From: Methanolobus tindarius DSM 2278
GTDB lineage: Archaea > Halobacteriota > Methanosarcinia > Methanosarcinales > Methanosarcinaceae
Reading direction: 5' to 3'
Assembly (NCBI RefSeq): GCF_000504205.1
Contig: NZ_AZAJ01000001.1
Location: 718,879 to 782,878 of the forward strand
DNA length: 64,000 bases
Part shown: positions 1-8,172 of the stretch, piece after piece
How the letters are laid out: each line of letters begins with the position of its first letter
How positions within the stretch are numbered: position 1 is the stretch's first letter
Position numbers and translations under genes: made by a program
The notes under the pieces: model-generated
Databases searched by the model: none
What the model saw: the letters and a program-made list of their open reading frames with translations, nothing else
Told to the model about the DNA's origin: nothing

Positions 1-298
1 CAAGTATATCGCCAAGATCTGCAAAGTCTCCGAAGTCTGCATTTCTGAAAATATCTTCCTGACTATAGCGGCCATCAATACCTGCATGACCAAACCTGTC
101 ATACTGTTCCCTCTTCTCTGCATCGGAAAGTACAGCATAGGCTTCAGATATCTCCTTGAATGTCTCTTCGGCACCTTCTTCCTTATTCTTGTCCGGATGA
201 TATTTCATTGCAAGCTTTCTGTAAGCTTTCTTAATCTCGGACTCAGTGGCATCCTTGGATATACCTAATATTTCGTAATAATCGCGTTGGGTGGACAT
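1..298 (-). CDS. dnaJ: Chaperone DnaJ (Hsp40), N-terminal part, runs off the window
   Basis: J-domain co-chaperone that stimulates DnaK ATPase and delivers unfolded clients. The visible 99 codons read from ATG at 298 down to base 1. They contain a complete J domain: helix II with [11 protein letters not shown], the catalytic HPD at residues 34-36, and the YDRFGHAG segment at its end. The Gly/Phe, zinc-finger and C-terminal domains lie outside the window. It is the third gene of a grpE-dnaK-dnaJ series on the minus strand. A 112-bp gap and a strong hairpin separate it from dnaK, so it may have its own promoter; TATA-like stretches lie around 310-335. KJE genes in methanogens are generally regarded as acquired from bacteria. 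Confidence 0.95.
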   Translation of the reverse strand, partial: MSTQRDYYEILGISKDATESEIKKAYRKLAMKYHPDKNKEEGAEETFKEISEAYAVLSDAEKREQYDRFGHAGIDGRYSQEDIFRNADFGDFADLGDIL

Positions 299-359
299 GG
301 ATGATTCCTGTTATATATGTAATATTATAATGATATGATTTATTTTAAAATTAAAGGTA

Positions 360-389
360 GTAAGATACTTTCAGATTAAAGTATCTTAC
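360..389 (-). terminator. 12-bp hairpin between dnaK and dnaJ
   Basis: The arms GTAAGATACTTT (360-371) and AAAGTATCTTAC (378-389) are perfectly complementary around a 6-nt loop. On the minus strand the hairpin follows the dnaK stop by about 20 nt and precedes a T-rich stretch, so it is a likely dnaK terminator or attenuator that reduces read-through into dnaJ. Because it is a perfect inverted repeat just upstream of dnaJ, an operator role is the alternative. Confidence 0.6.
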
Positions 390-410
390 CCGACTTAATC
401 CATGTTTTGA

Positions 411-2264
411 TTACTTGTCATCATCGACTACTTCGTAGTCTGCATCCATAATGGTATCGTCACCAGAGTCCGAAGATCCTTCTGTATCTTCTGCGGCGGA
501 TGCTGCAGCTGAAGCTTCCTCCTGTGCCTTCTGGTACATTGCAGCAGATACATCATATACAGCAGTCTGAAGTTCCTCCGTTTTTGCCTTGATGTCCTCA
601 ATGTCATCAGCTTCAAGAGCAGTCTTAAGAGCAGCAATTGCAGCTTCTATCTTTGACTTCTGATCATCGGTTGCGACATCTCCTGCTTCCTCAAGGGTCT
701 TTTCGGCAGCGTTTACAAGGGATTCTGCTGTGTTCTTGACCTCAACTTCTTCCTTGCGCTTCTTGTCCTCTTCAGCATGCATTTCCGCATCCTTGACCAT
801 CTGGTCGATCTCCTCATCTGTAAGACCGCCTGGCTTCTGGATGGAAATGGACTGTTCCTTACCGGTTCCCTTATCCTTTGCATTTACGTGGAGAATACCG
901 TTTGCATCTATGTCAAATGTAACCTCGATCTGTGGGATTCCCCTTGGTGCTGGAGGTATACCGTCAAGTGTGAACCTGCCCAGGGACTTGTTACCTGAAG
1001 CAACACCTCTCTCACCCTGAAGTACGTGGATCTCTACAGATGGCTGATTGTCAGCTGCTGTTGAGAAGACCTGGCTCTTCTTGGTCGGGATGGTTGTGTT
1101 CCTGTCAATCAGAGGGGTTGAAACTCCTCCTAGTGTCTCGATACCAAGTGTCAGTGGTGTGACATCAAGCAGAAGTACATCGTGGACTTCACCACCAAGT
1201 ACACCAGCCTGTATTGCTGCACCGACTGCTACAGCCTCATCAGGATTGATGTTCTTGTATGGGTCCTTTCCTGCTGCCTTCTTTACAAGCTCAGTTACCG
1301 CAGGCATCCTTGTAGAACCTCCTACAAGAAGTACCCTGTCAATATCAGATGAAGATACCTTTGCATCCTTCATTGCCTGATTTACAGCCACAAGAGTCTT
1401 GTCAAGCAGGTCAGCAGTCATCTTCTCAAACTGTGCCCTTGTAAGGTCAATGTCAATGTGCTTTGGCTGACCATTTGCATCTGCAGTAATGAACGGGAGG
1501 TTGATGTTAGTGGATGTTACACCGGAAAGCTCAATCTTTGCCTTCTCTGCTGCATCCTTCAAACGCTGGAGTGCTGCCTTATCCTTGGAAAGGTCAATAC
1601 CTTCTGCCTTCTTGAATTCCTCTACAAGGTAGTCAACAATCCTCTGATCGAAGTCATCGCCACCAAGGTGTGTGTCTCCTGCGGTTGAGAGAACTTCAAA
1701 TACTCCGCCACCGAGCTCAAGAATGGATACATCAAAAGTACCTCCTCCAAGGTCATAGATGAGGATCTTGTGGTCTTCCTCGTCCTTGTCAAGACCATAT
1801 GCAAGTGACGCTGCGGTTGGCTCGTTGATAATTCTCATTACCTCGAGACCTGCAATTGTACCGGCATCCTTTGTTGCCTGTCTCTGAGAGTCGTTGAAGT
1901 ATGCAGGCACTGTGATTACTGCCTGTGTGATTGTCTCACCAAGATAAGATTCCGCATCTTCCTTCAGCTTGCGCAGGATCATTGCAGAAACTTCCTGAGG
2001 TGAATACTCCTTGCCGTTAAGTGTTACCTTGTAGTCACCTTCACCAATGTGTCTCTTAATAGAACTTACACTGTTATCGGAGTTGGTAATAAGCTGCCTC
2101 TTGGCAACCTGACCTACCAGTTTCTCGCCTTTCTTTGAGAAACCTACAACAGATGGTGTAGTTCTTCCACCCTCTGCATTCGGGACAATAGTAGGTTCTC
2201 CACCTTCAATAACAGCCATACAGGAGTTTGTAGTTCCCAGGTCAATTCCCAATATTTTTCCCAT
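411..2264 (-). CDS. dnaK: Molecular chaperone DnaK (Hsp70)
   Basis: ATP-dependent cytosolic chaperone of 617 aa. The nucleotide-binding domain (about 1-360) shows the phosphate-1 motif IDLGTTNSC at the N terminus, [14 protein letters not shown] near residue 145, and phosphate-2 [13 protein letters not shown] near 170. The interdomain linker [12 protein letters not shown] near 365 leads into the substrate-binding domain and a helical lid. The tail is acidic and ends [11 protein letters not shown], the usual bacterial-type DnaK ending. Length is normal for the family. The start [10 protein letters not shown] is preceded by GAGGT at a suitable distance. It sits between grpE and dnaJ. Confidence 0.99.
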   Translation of the reverse strand: MGKILGIDLGTTNSCMAVIEGGEPTIVPNAEGGRTTPSVVGFSKKGEKLVGQVAKRQLITNSDNSVSSIKRHIGEGDYKVTLNGKEYSPQEVSAMILRKLKEDAESYLGETITQAVITVPAYFNDSQRQATKDAGTIAGLEVMRIINEPTAASLAYGLDKDEEDHKILIYDLGGGTFDVSILELGGGVFEVLSTAGDTHLGGDDFDQRIVDYLVEEFKKAEGIDLSKDKAALQRLKDAAEKAKIELSGVTSTNINLPFITADANGQPKHIDIDLTRAQFEKMTADLLDKTLVAVNQAMKDAKVSSSDIDRVLLVGGSTRMPAVTELVKKAAGKDPYKNINPDEAVAVGAAIQAGVLGGEVHDVLLLDVTPLTLGIETLGGVSTPLIDRNTTIPTKKSQVFSTAADNQPSVEIHVLQGERGVASGNKSLGRFTLDGIPPAPRGIPQIEVTFDIDANGILHVNAKDKGTGKEQSISIQKPGGLTDEEIDQMVKDAEMHAEEDKKRKEEVEVKNTAESLVNAAEKTLEEAGDVATDDQKSKIEAAIAALKTALEADDIEDIKAKTEELQTAVYDVSAAMYQKAQEEASAAASAAEDTEGSSDSGDDTIMDADYEVVDDDK

Positions 2265-2366
2265 AATATTACCTCTTTTATATGAATTAATTATAGTTTA
2301 ATTGTAAATAATTGATTTTATTTGTGTTGAAGATATCCTTTAAGGATAACTCTGAAATCCGTCCGT

Positions 2367-2885
2367 TTATTCTTCAGGTTTCTTCGAAACAGTCACCATT
2401 GCCGGTCTTATTACCTTTGTGTGCAGACAGTAACCCGGTTTGCAAACATCTACCACAGTATTTTCTTCGTGATCTGGATGTTCCACGTGCATCATTGCTT
2501 CGTGGAGGTAAGGGTCAAATTCAGCACCTTTACACTCGATCTTTTCAAGACCTTCTTTTTCAAGTATTCCGGTAAACTGTTTGAAAACCATCTCAATACC
2601 AGTGATTACAGATGTAATGTCGTCTGTCTGCTTTGCAGATTCCAGCGCACGCTCGAAATTGTCGTAAACTTCGAGGAGCTCAATTATGACCCGCTCAACT
2701 GCAAACTTGCGATATTCTTCTTTTTCCCTTGCGCTTCGTTTGCGGAAATTATCAAATTCCGCGGTAAGTCGCAAGAGCTTGTCACGAAGCTGTGCAGCCT
2801 CATCTTCAGCAGATATTTCTTCGACTTTACCCTCATCAACTGTTTTTGAATCTAAATCGTCACAATTCTCTGGTCCATCAGCCAT
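2367..2885 (-). CDS. grpE: Nucleotide exchange factor GrpE
   Basis: GrpE releases ADP from DnaK. The protein is 172 aa: an acidic N-terminal region, a long coiled coil containing LRLTAEFDNFRKR, and the C-terminal beta domain with GAEFDPYLHEAMMHVEHPDHEENTV-type family residues, ending VIRPAMVTVSK. I use ATG at 2885 (MADGPENC) because a GGAG lies 9 nt upstream. An in-frame TTG at 2891 is too close to that site. It is first in the grpE-dnaK-dnaJ series; the gap to dnaK is about 100 bp. Confidence 0.97.
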   Translation of the reverse strand: MADGPENCDDLDSKTVDEGKVEEISAEDEAAQLRDKLLRLTAEFDNFRKRSAREKEEYRKFAVERVIIELLEVYDNFERALESAKQTDDITSVITGIEMVFKQFTGILEKEGLEKIECKGAEFDPYLHEAMMHVEHPDHEENTVVDVCKPGYCLHTKVIRPAMVTVSKKPEE

Positions 2886-2948
2886 TCTCAATATCTCCGC
2901 ATATTCTGTGCGCGGTAATGTTTAATCGAACTAGTGATTGTTTGAAGT

Positions 2949-2965
2949 TCTATAAATACTTTTCG
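2949..2965 (-). promoter_or_regulatory. TATA/BRE promoter of grpE-dnaK
   Basis: Read on the minus strand, CGAAAAGTATTTATAGAAC combines a purine-rich BRE-like element with a TATA box. It lies about 65-80 nt upstream of the grpE ATG, which would give a start site near 2925-2935. This is the only strong TATA element upstream of grpE. Confidence 0.55.
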
Positions 2966-3051
2966 TATTAGCGCTTTGTTTTGGCGAAATGAAGTGTACA
3001 AAAAAGCAAATAAATCCATATTTAGGGCTGATCTTCTAACACTAAAATTAC

Positions 3052-3465
3052 TTAAAAAACATTACTAAACTTATGCTGCAAAACACGTATCAACAGCATG
3101 CTTGCTATCATACAAACCGCAAGAGCTGAAACTACCTGGTCAGATCCAATCTCAGTAATACCACCGCCAATAGCAAACCTGACACCACTGAAAAATGCAG
3201 TTGCAGAGAATGTAGCTACAAGACTTATGATTGCTCCGCCAACAAGAGAGCCCATATAATCTGCTCCCCTTGATTCAAAAAACACAGAACCTGCTATAAA
3301 AATCACTGCAAAAATAAGAAGCATTACAGCCATAGGAACTGGGGTGCTGCCTTCGCGTGCCATGCTCATTAGCCCAAAAGCCACACCGATCATGAAAACT
3401 GCCATGGTGGTTGATACAACCAGTGCCTGCACAAATGGGTTTTCCGTATTTACATCCATATTCAT
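3052..3465 (-). CDS. Small four-helix membrane protein, unknown function
   Basis: 137 aa with four hydrophobic segments, roughly residues 12-33, 43-62, 72-95 and 107-128, separated by short polar loops (for example MAREGSTP and ESRGADYMG). No catalytic motif is visible and I do not recognise the family. The ATG at 3465 is preceded by GAGGA about 6 nt upstream, which supports the start. It lies upstream of the grpE promoter on the same strand, separated by about 160 bp, and is probably its own unit. An inner-membrane role is inferred only from hydrophobicity. Confidence 0.75.
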   Translation of the reverse strand: MNMDVNTENPFVQALVVSTTMAVFMIGVAFGLMSMAREGSTPVPMAVMLLIFAVIFIAGSVFFESRGADYMGSLVGGAIISLVATFSATAFFSGVRFAIGGGITEIGSDQVVSALAVCMIASMLLIRVLQHKFSNVF

Positions 3466-3534
3466 CCCAGTCCTCTATCAGTAATCATAGTATATAGTCA
3501 TTTTTAATATAAAGCAAGAAGAGATACATGTACA

Positions 3535-3866
3535 CATATTATATGCACAATATGACATGCAGAGATGATATTGCAACTACTATAAAACAATAACATAGAA
3601 CTTATAGCACTGTTAAAACAGATTGATACTAAGTAGCAGGAAGAGCAAACCATTGCGTCCAAAGTGTACCATAAAACACAATGGTTTCTTACTCCTCTAC
3701 TCACTTACTTCCGATACGGGCCTCTTTTCTTTATAGTAGTATCCTATCGGGATAGACACTACTTTTTGTACCCCCGCCGTAAACCGGTTAAACCCGGCTC
3801 CAACCCGACGCACCTAAATTGAGATCAGATCTCAACTCCACTTACCAAGTAAGTAATAATAGTATA
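3535..3866. ncRNA. Hairpin-rich gene-free region, possible small RNA(s)
   Basis: The 567 bp between 3466 and 4032 has no convincing gene. It holds a TATA-like stretch (about 3535-3545) and a 9-bp inverted repeat AAACCATTG (3647-3655) / CAATGGTTT (3679-3687). A composite hairpin with AGTAGT/ACTACT arms at 3735-3763 runs into TTTTT, a plausible plus-strand terminator. Beyond it come a GC-rich stretch, the hairpin TTGAGAT-CAG-ATCTCAA (3819-3835), ACTTAC-CAA-GTAAGT (3840-3854), and a minus-facing TATA near 3855-3865. This could be one plus-strand RNA of about 200 nt, a minus-strand RNA, or both. No known RNA family is recognised. Confidence 0.3.
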
Positions 3867-3973
3867 TAACACAAATTCGGTTAAATTTACTATCACACAT
3901 CAAATTTTAATGCCATTGAAATTTTAGACAGCATTACAACAAAAAGAGAGAAAAATATGCTGCTAAAAAACAG

Positions 3974-3983
3974 AGTATATAAA
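3974..3983 (+). promoter_or_regulatory. TATA box of the mfnD-mfnF operon
   Basis: AGTATATAAA lies about 50-58 nt upstream of the mfnD ATG. A start site 25 nt downstream would give a leader of roughly 30 nt. No strong Shine-Dalgarno is visible before the ATG. Confidence 0.5.
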
Positions 3984-4032
3984 GCGATATTAATAGTAAA
4001 GGATATATCAAATAAATGCAGTTGCATCCAGC

Positions 4033-4962
4033 ATGAAAATACTGCTTGCTGAATACGCTATGGGAATTGGCCTGGGTGGAACATTGCTTCTGGAAGGAAA
4101 AGCAATGATAAGCACGCTTGCTGAAAGTTTCACACGCCTTGGACATGAGGTCAGCTATCTGAGCGCGGAAAGCAAGCTAAAATACGGAAAATCCATAATA
4201 TCTGATGAGAATACATTTGAAGACGTGCTGGAGAGATTTTCAAAAGAAAGTGATGCTGGACTTGTTATTGGTCCTGATGAACTTCTTGGGGGACTCACAG
4301 AGATAATTGAAAAAAACACAGTAAACCTTGGTTGCTCCTCGGAATCAGTCCGTTTGTGTGCAGATAAACTTACATGCACAAAAGTATTAGAATCAAGTTC
4401 AATTGCTGTTCCAAAAATAATGGATATGGAATCCAAAGGAAACTATGTCATCAAACCCAGGTACGGATGTGCTTCTGAAGGTGTCAGACTCAAATCTGCA
4501 GAAAAAATGGAAGAACAGGCAGATGAGTATATTGCAACTGAATATGTTGAGGGAGAGCACCTCAGCGTAAGCATGATATGCGGACAAAAATCCCTTCCTT
4601 TAAGTCTGAACAGGCAATTAATTGACATAAAGACAGAAAATGGCGAAACAATTTTTGATTACAAGGGAAACCAGGTACCATATAGAGCAGAATTTGAGGA
4701 AGAAGTATTCACCACCTCAAAGAAGACAGTTGAGAAACTGGGATGTAATGGATACGTGGGAATAGATATAGTATATGGGGACAAAACATACGTAATAGAT
4801 GTGAACCCAAGACCAACCACTGCAATATTCGGACTTATCAGGACACTTGAATGCGAGATCGGAGATTTGTTACTTATGAATATGTTTGGAGAACTTCCCG
4901 AATCAGTCAGACTTACAGGGGAATGTTCTTTCACCAAAGATGACATTGAGGATATCATATGA
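4033..4962 (+). CDS. mfnD: Tyramine--L-glutamate ligase (ATP-grasp), methanofuran synthesis
   Basis: ATP-grasp ligase that joins the gamma-carboxyl of glutamate to tyramine in methanofuran biosynthesis. The protein is 309 aa. The N terminus MKILLAEYAMGIGLGG is followed by ATP-grasp features: YVIKPRYGCASEGVRL (ATP-binding loop), EYVEGEHLSVSM, and the Mg-binding C-terminal motif VIDVNPRPT. The assignment to MfnD rather than another ATP-grasp ligase rests on the two following genes, which match MfnF and MfnE families. The stop overlaps the mfnF start by 4 nt (ATGA), so the two are translationally coupled. Confidence 0.85.
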   Translation: MKILLAEYAMGIGLGGTLLLEGKAMISTLAESFTRLGHEVSYLSAESKLKYGKSIISDENTFEDVLERFSKESDAGLVIGPDELLGGLTEIIEKNTVNLGCSSESVRLCADKLTCTKVLESSSIAVPKIMDMESKGNYVIKPRYGCASEGVRLKSAEKMEEQADEYIATEYVEGEHLSVSMICGQKSLPLSLNRQLIDIKTENGETIFDYKGNQVPYRAEFEEEVFTTSKKTVEKLGCNGYVGIDIVYGDKTYVIDVNPRPTTAIFGLIRTLECEIGDLLLMNMFGELPESVRLTGECSFTKDDIEDII

Positions 4963-5948
4963 GAATAATAGGTATCGATATTGGCGGTGCGAATACTAAA
5001 ATAGCTTCCGCTGACAGAAGAATAATTGAGCTACATTACATACCGTTGTGGAAAGACACAACTCTGCCCGAATCACTGGAAGACATTGCTGCTGAACTTG
5101 AACCGGACATGGTCAGTGTGGTTATGACAGGAGAACTGGCAGACTGTTTTGAGGACAAACTTCAGGGAATCCAGTTCATAATGAAATCTGTTGATGAGGC
5201 CTTTGATTGTAAAACCATGTACATTGACAGCAACGGACATTTCTACGATGAATCCTCAAGCCTGCGTGAACTTGCGGCAGCAAACTGGGCTGCATCTACA
5301 AGATTGATAGGTTCTGAGATCGGAGATTGCATATTCGTTGATGTGGGAAGTACCACCAGTGACATAATACCTATTAAAGACGGAAAACATGTTGCAGGAC
5401 TTACCGATTTTTCGAGGCTTGTACGCAGCGAGCTATTCTATGCCGGAACACTCCGTACAAATCTTGCTTACCTGCTTGATAAAGTGAAGGTGGCCGACGG
5501 TGACTGCAATATTTCCTCTGAGCTTTTTGCAAATACTGCTGATGCCTACCTGCTGCTTGGAGATATCACTGAAGAATTATATACCTGTGAAACCGCAGAC
5601 GGCGCAGGCAAAACCAAAACAGATGCCATGAGAAGACTGGCAAGGGTTGTCTGTGCAGATCTGACTGAAATATCACCGGATGAAATTTACAATATAGCAG
5701 TTCAGGTAAAGGAAAAACAAATAAGTCTTCTTTGTGAAGCAATATCGGTTGTTGCTGAGAAGAATGGACTCAACAGGATAGTTTCCGCAGGGCTTGGTGA
5801 ATTTATGATAAGGGAAGCAGCAAAAAGACTTGGGTTTGAATGTGTGTCTGTTGCTGAAAAATGGGGAACTGATATTTCCAAGGTATTCCCTGCATACGCT
5901 GCTGCAAGGATATTGGAAAACAGTCTTTCACATCCCGGAAAAGAATAA
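4959..5948 (+). CDS. mfnF: MfnF-type enzyme joining the furan and tyramine-glutamate halves of methanofuran
   Basis: 329-aa member of the hydantoinase/oxoprolinase-like ASKHA family earlier labelled H4MPT-linked C1 transfer pathway protein. It shows the N-terminal phosphate loop IGIDIGGANTKIA, a second glycine/serine loop FVDVGSTTSDIIPI near residue 128, and the late GLGEFMIREAAKRLG segment. In the known pathway MfnF couples the aminomethylfuran unit to gamma-glutamyltyramine. It overlaps mfnD by 4 nt and is followed after about 125 bp by mfnE, which fits a methanofuran cluster. Confidence 0.82.
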   Translation: MRIIGIDIGGANTKIASADRRIIELHYIPLWKDTTLPESLEDIAAELEPDMVSVVMTGELADCFEDKLQGIQFIMKSVDEAFDCKTMYIDSNGHFYDESSSLRELAAANWAASTRLIGSEIGDCIFVDVGSTTSDIIPIKDGKHVAGLTDFSRLVRSELFYAGTLRTNLAYLLDKVKVADGDCNISSELFANTADAYLLLGDITEELYTCETADGAGKTKTDAMRRLARVVCADLTEISPDEIYNIAVQVKEKQISLLCEAISVVAEKNGLNRIVSAGLGEFMIREAAKRLGFECVSVAEKWGTDISKVFPAYAAARILENSLSHPGKE

Positions 5949-6073
5949 AACTTAGAAAAAATACAACTAATATATAATACATACGCTATCATATGAGCTA
6001 TTACATGAATTAGATTTACCGGCGATATTTCAGTATCAAACGTATCTTAAAACATGTGGGGGAGCTGACTGTA

Positions 6074-6712
6074 ATGAGAACGGTTGTGAAACTGGGTGGA
6101 AGTCTGATTAAACACTCAACTTCTATTATAACTGCCCTTGAAGAACATTTCGGAAATTGTGACCAGGGAAATGATCATTCTATATTGATAGTTCCCGGTG
6201 GTGGTGTATTTGCAAATTCCGTCAGGGACATCAGTGAAGAATGCTCAATAGGTGACGATGCAGCTCACTGGATGGCAATTCTTTCAATGGAACAATATGC
6301 ATACTTCCTGATAGATAAGACAGGAGTCAACTATGTGGAAAATATACATGATTTCCCTTCAGGTGTTTCTGTGCTTATGCCATACAAAACATTGAAGGAG
6401 ACTGACAAGCTGCCTCATTCCTGGAACGTGACATCTGATACCATAGGAGCATGGATAGCAAAAGAAACAGGATCACGATTTGTTAAAGTAACTGATGTTG
6501 ATGGGGTGATAGCAGATGACATTATCCAGAAATGGATGACAGCCCTTGAGCTTTCACGGATGGGAGTTACCTGTATTGATAGTTCACTACCAGGATTTCT
6601 AATGGAGAATTTGATGGACTGTGTTGTAGTCAATGGAATGTATCCGGAAAGGGTCATTGATGCTGTTATTGGAAAGAATGTAATTGGCACTCATATCAAG
6701 GGGAATATTTAA
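6074..6712 (+). CDS. mfnE: [5-(aminomethyl)furan-3-yl]methyl phosphate kinase, amino acid kinase family
   Basis: 212-aa amino acid kinase fold protein. It shows VVKLGGSLIKHS at the N terminus (phosphate/Lys motif), VPGGGVFANSVRD near residue 43, and the nucleotide-binding WNVTSDTIGAWIAKE with FVKVTDVDGV. MfnE phosphorylates aminomethylfuran phosphate to the diphosphate used by MfnF. I place the start at ATG 6074, 9 nt after GGGGGAG. An in-frame GTG at 6056 lacks a site. The gap upstream (5949-6073) may contain its own promoter. Confidence 0.8.
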   Translation: MRTVVKLGGSLIKHSTSIITALEEHFGNCDQGNDHSILIVPGGGVFANSVRDISEECSIGDDAAHWMAILSMEQYAYFLIDKTGVNYVENIHDFPSGVSVLMPYKTLKETDKLPHSWNVTSDTIGAWIAKETGSRFVKVTDVDGVIADDIIQKWMTALELSRMGVTCIDSSLPGFLMENLMDCVVVNGMYPERVIDAVIGKNVIGTHIKGNI

Positions 6713-6800
6713 ATTATATACTGCGTATGTACTGAAATCACTGACATGCTGATTTTCAGTATTTTATGATCATACATTACTCGCAATAAGGAGATTTTAA

Positions 6801-6968
6801 ATGGCAAATAAAGTTGATAATTGTACCACATGCAACAAGAGCCTTGTGGAAACAGGTTGCGTACGTTTCCCATGCCCCGTATGTGGTAACGAGCTTGGAA
6901 GATGTGCAAGCTGCAGACAGCAGAGCAATCCGTATGAATGCCCAAAATGTGGCTTTAAAGGAGCATAA
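6801..6968 (+). CDS. Double zinc-ribbon small protein (HVO_2753-like)
   Basis: 55 aa starting [15 protein letters not shown] and ending CPKCGFKGA. Four CxxC pairs (CTTC, CPVC, CASC, CPKC) form two treble-clef or zinc-ribbon units. This is the widespread archaeal HVO_2753-type zinc finger, often proposed to bind RNA. A clear AAGGAG lies just upstream of the ATG at 6801. Only 10 nt separate it from aEF1-beta, so the two are almost certainly co-transcribed, a linkage that suggests a role around translation. Confidence 0.9.
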   Translation: MANKVDNCTTCNKSLVETGCVRFPCPVCGNELGRCASCRQQSNPYECPKCGFKGA

Positions 6969-6978
6969 GGTGAGATAA

Positions 6979-7248
6979 ATGGGAGAAGTTGCAGCAACAA
7001 TGAAGATTATGCCAACAGGCGTAGATGTAGACCTCGAAAAGCTTAAGGACGACCTTATAGCAGCACTTCCTGAAGGCGCAGAATACGGCACCCACGAAAT
7101 ACAGCCAGTTGCATTTGGACTTAAAGCAATCATTATGGTAGTCATTGTAGGTGACGGAGAAGGCGGTACCGAATCTGTAGAAGAAGCCTTTGCAGCAGTA
7201 GAAGGTGCAGAGAGTGTTACAGTAACAGATGTCGGAAGACCTGTCTAA
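6979..7248 (+). CDS. aef1b: Translation elongation factor 1-beta (aEF1B)
   Basis: Guanine nucleotide exchange factor for aEF1-alpha, 89 aa, the normal archaeal length. It shows MGEVAATMKIMPTGVDVDLEKL at the start, the central AEYGTHEIQPVAFGLKAI core that contacts the GTPase, and the closing AFAAVEGAESVTVTDVGRPV. It directly follows the zinc-ribbon gene. A T-rich stretch from 7258 is a likely terminator. Confidence 0.96.
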   Translation: MGEVAATMKIMPTGVDVDLEKLKDDLIAALPEGAEYGTHEIQPVAFGLKAIIMVVIVGDGEGGTESVEEAFAAVEGAESVTVTDVGRPV

Positions 7249-7384
7249 ATCTCTCAATTTTTTTCTTTTTTCTTCATTTTTACTTTGTATTTTTGTGTTT
7301 TAAATCCTGTAAGTTCCTTTAATGAGACACTAGAACTATTAAGCAGATAGCCGTTGTTGATAGCTTTTTTTACATTAGCATAGC

Positions 7385-7713
7385 TTTTTATATTTATCCG
7401 GCCTATCACAATATTGACAGTTAACTTACTTGCGGGTTAAGAAAGGGATAATTTCATCTGGCTACTTCTTTTAAGTTAATCGTTAACAAGAGAGCGTCGT
7501 ATAGATTGCGGGATAGAGGTTCCCGTCTCAATGATAACTGCTATAGAATCACAACTAAATGCCCACCGGGCATTATACAATAATCTGTATCCAGTAGTTG
7601 TGACTATGTTCAGCTGCATTAATTGTAGACTTGATAAGAATCAAAATTGAACGAATCGTGCGAATAATCTTGACCCAAAGATAACTGGCAATAAACAACA
7701 AAGGAAAATAAAT
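7385..7713 (+). promoter_or_regulatory. Promoter and long structured 5' leader of the CxxC zinc protein gene
   Basis: The 465 bp between aEF1B and the next ATG has no gene. A TATA box (TTTTTATATTTA, about 7385-7395) would start transcription near 7415, leaving a leader of about 300 nt. Inside it is CGGGA (7509-7513) / TCCCG (7521-7525). There is also a long helix in which ATAG (7543-7546) plus TCACAACTA (7549-7557) pair with TAGTTGTGA (7595-7603) plus CTAT (7604-7607). That helix encloses ATGCCC-ACC-GGGCAT (7559-7573). This looks like a cis-acting RNA or thermosensor-type leader; no known riboswitch is recognised. Confidence 0.5.
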
Positions 7714-7986
7714 ATGAGAGACGACAGAAGCAGTGGATTCAGAGGCGGTTCAAGAGACGGAAACGGCAGGAATGATGGCGGATACAACAAAGGTCCAAGA
7801 GGAGGAAACCGTGGTGGTGGCGGTGGCAGAGGAGGAAACTTCAGACAGAACAGCGGCCCAAGAGAGATGCACAAGGCAACCTGCTCAGACTGCGGACAGG
7901 AGACAGAAGTACCATTTAAGCCAGCAGAGGACAGACCTGTTTACTGCAGGGAATGCTTCCAGAAGCACAGACCTAAGAGATACTAA
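7714..7986 (+). CDS. Gly/Arg-rich protein with CxxC-x17-CxxC zinc domain
   Basis: 90 aa. Residues 1-50 are an RGG-like, Gly/Arg/Asn-rich disordered region (repeats such as RGGSRDGN and RGGNRGGGGGRGG). Residues 54-90 form the conserved CSDCGQETEVPFKP...PVYCRECFQKH zinc domain found widely in archaea and some bacteria. RGG tracts and the zinc knuckle suggest RNA or nucleic-acid binding; this is inferred. It stands alone behind a long structured leader, which suggests post-transcriptional control. Confidence 0.85.
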   Translation: MRDDRSSGFRGGSRDGNGRNDGGYNKGPRGGNRGGGGGRGGNFRQNSGPREMHKATCSDCGQETEVPFKPAEDRPVYCRECFQKHRPKRY

Positions 7987-8172
7987 GATATTAATCTGAA
8001 ACAAAGATCCCGGCAGACAATTAATCATGCCTGGATCAAAATCTTTTTTCTTTACTTTTACTGATTACACATTCACACATCAATAGGCATAAGTGTAATC
8101 CTTTTGTTGCCATACAAATAACTAAATATGTGGCAGATCCATTTTCTAATCAGGGAAAAGAAGGGTTGGTTT

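Noticed and set aside
3504-3704. 66-codon minus-strand frame rich in Cys, Ser and Ile
   Set aside because: No ribosome site, non-coding composition, and it overlaps the hairpins of a likely RNA region.
3768-3818. GC-rich stretch thought at first to be a tRNA
   Set aside because: No T-loop GTTCRANNC or acceptor pairing could be built on either strand.
8128-8172. Upstream in-frame ATG of the cytochrome gene
   Set aside because: It adds 15 residues before a perfectly placed signal peptide; the start at 8173 is more plausible.
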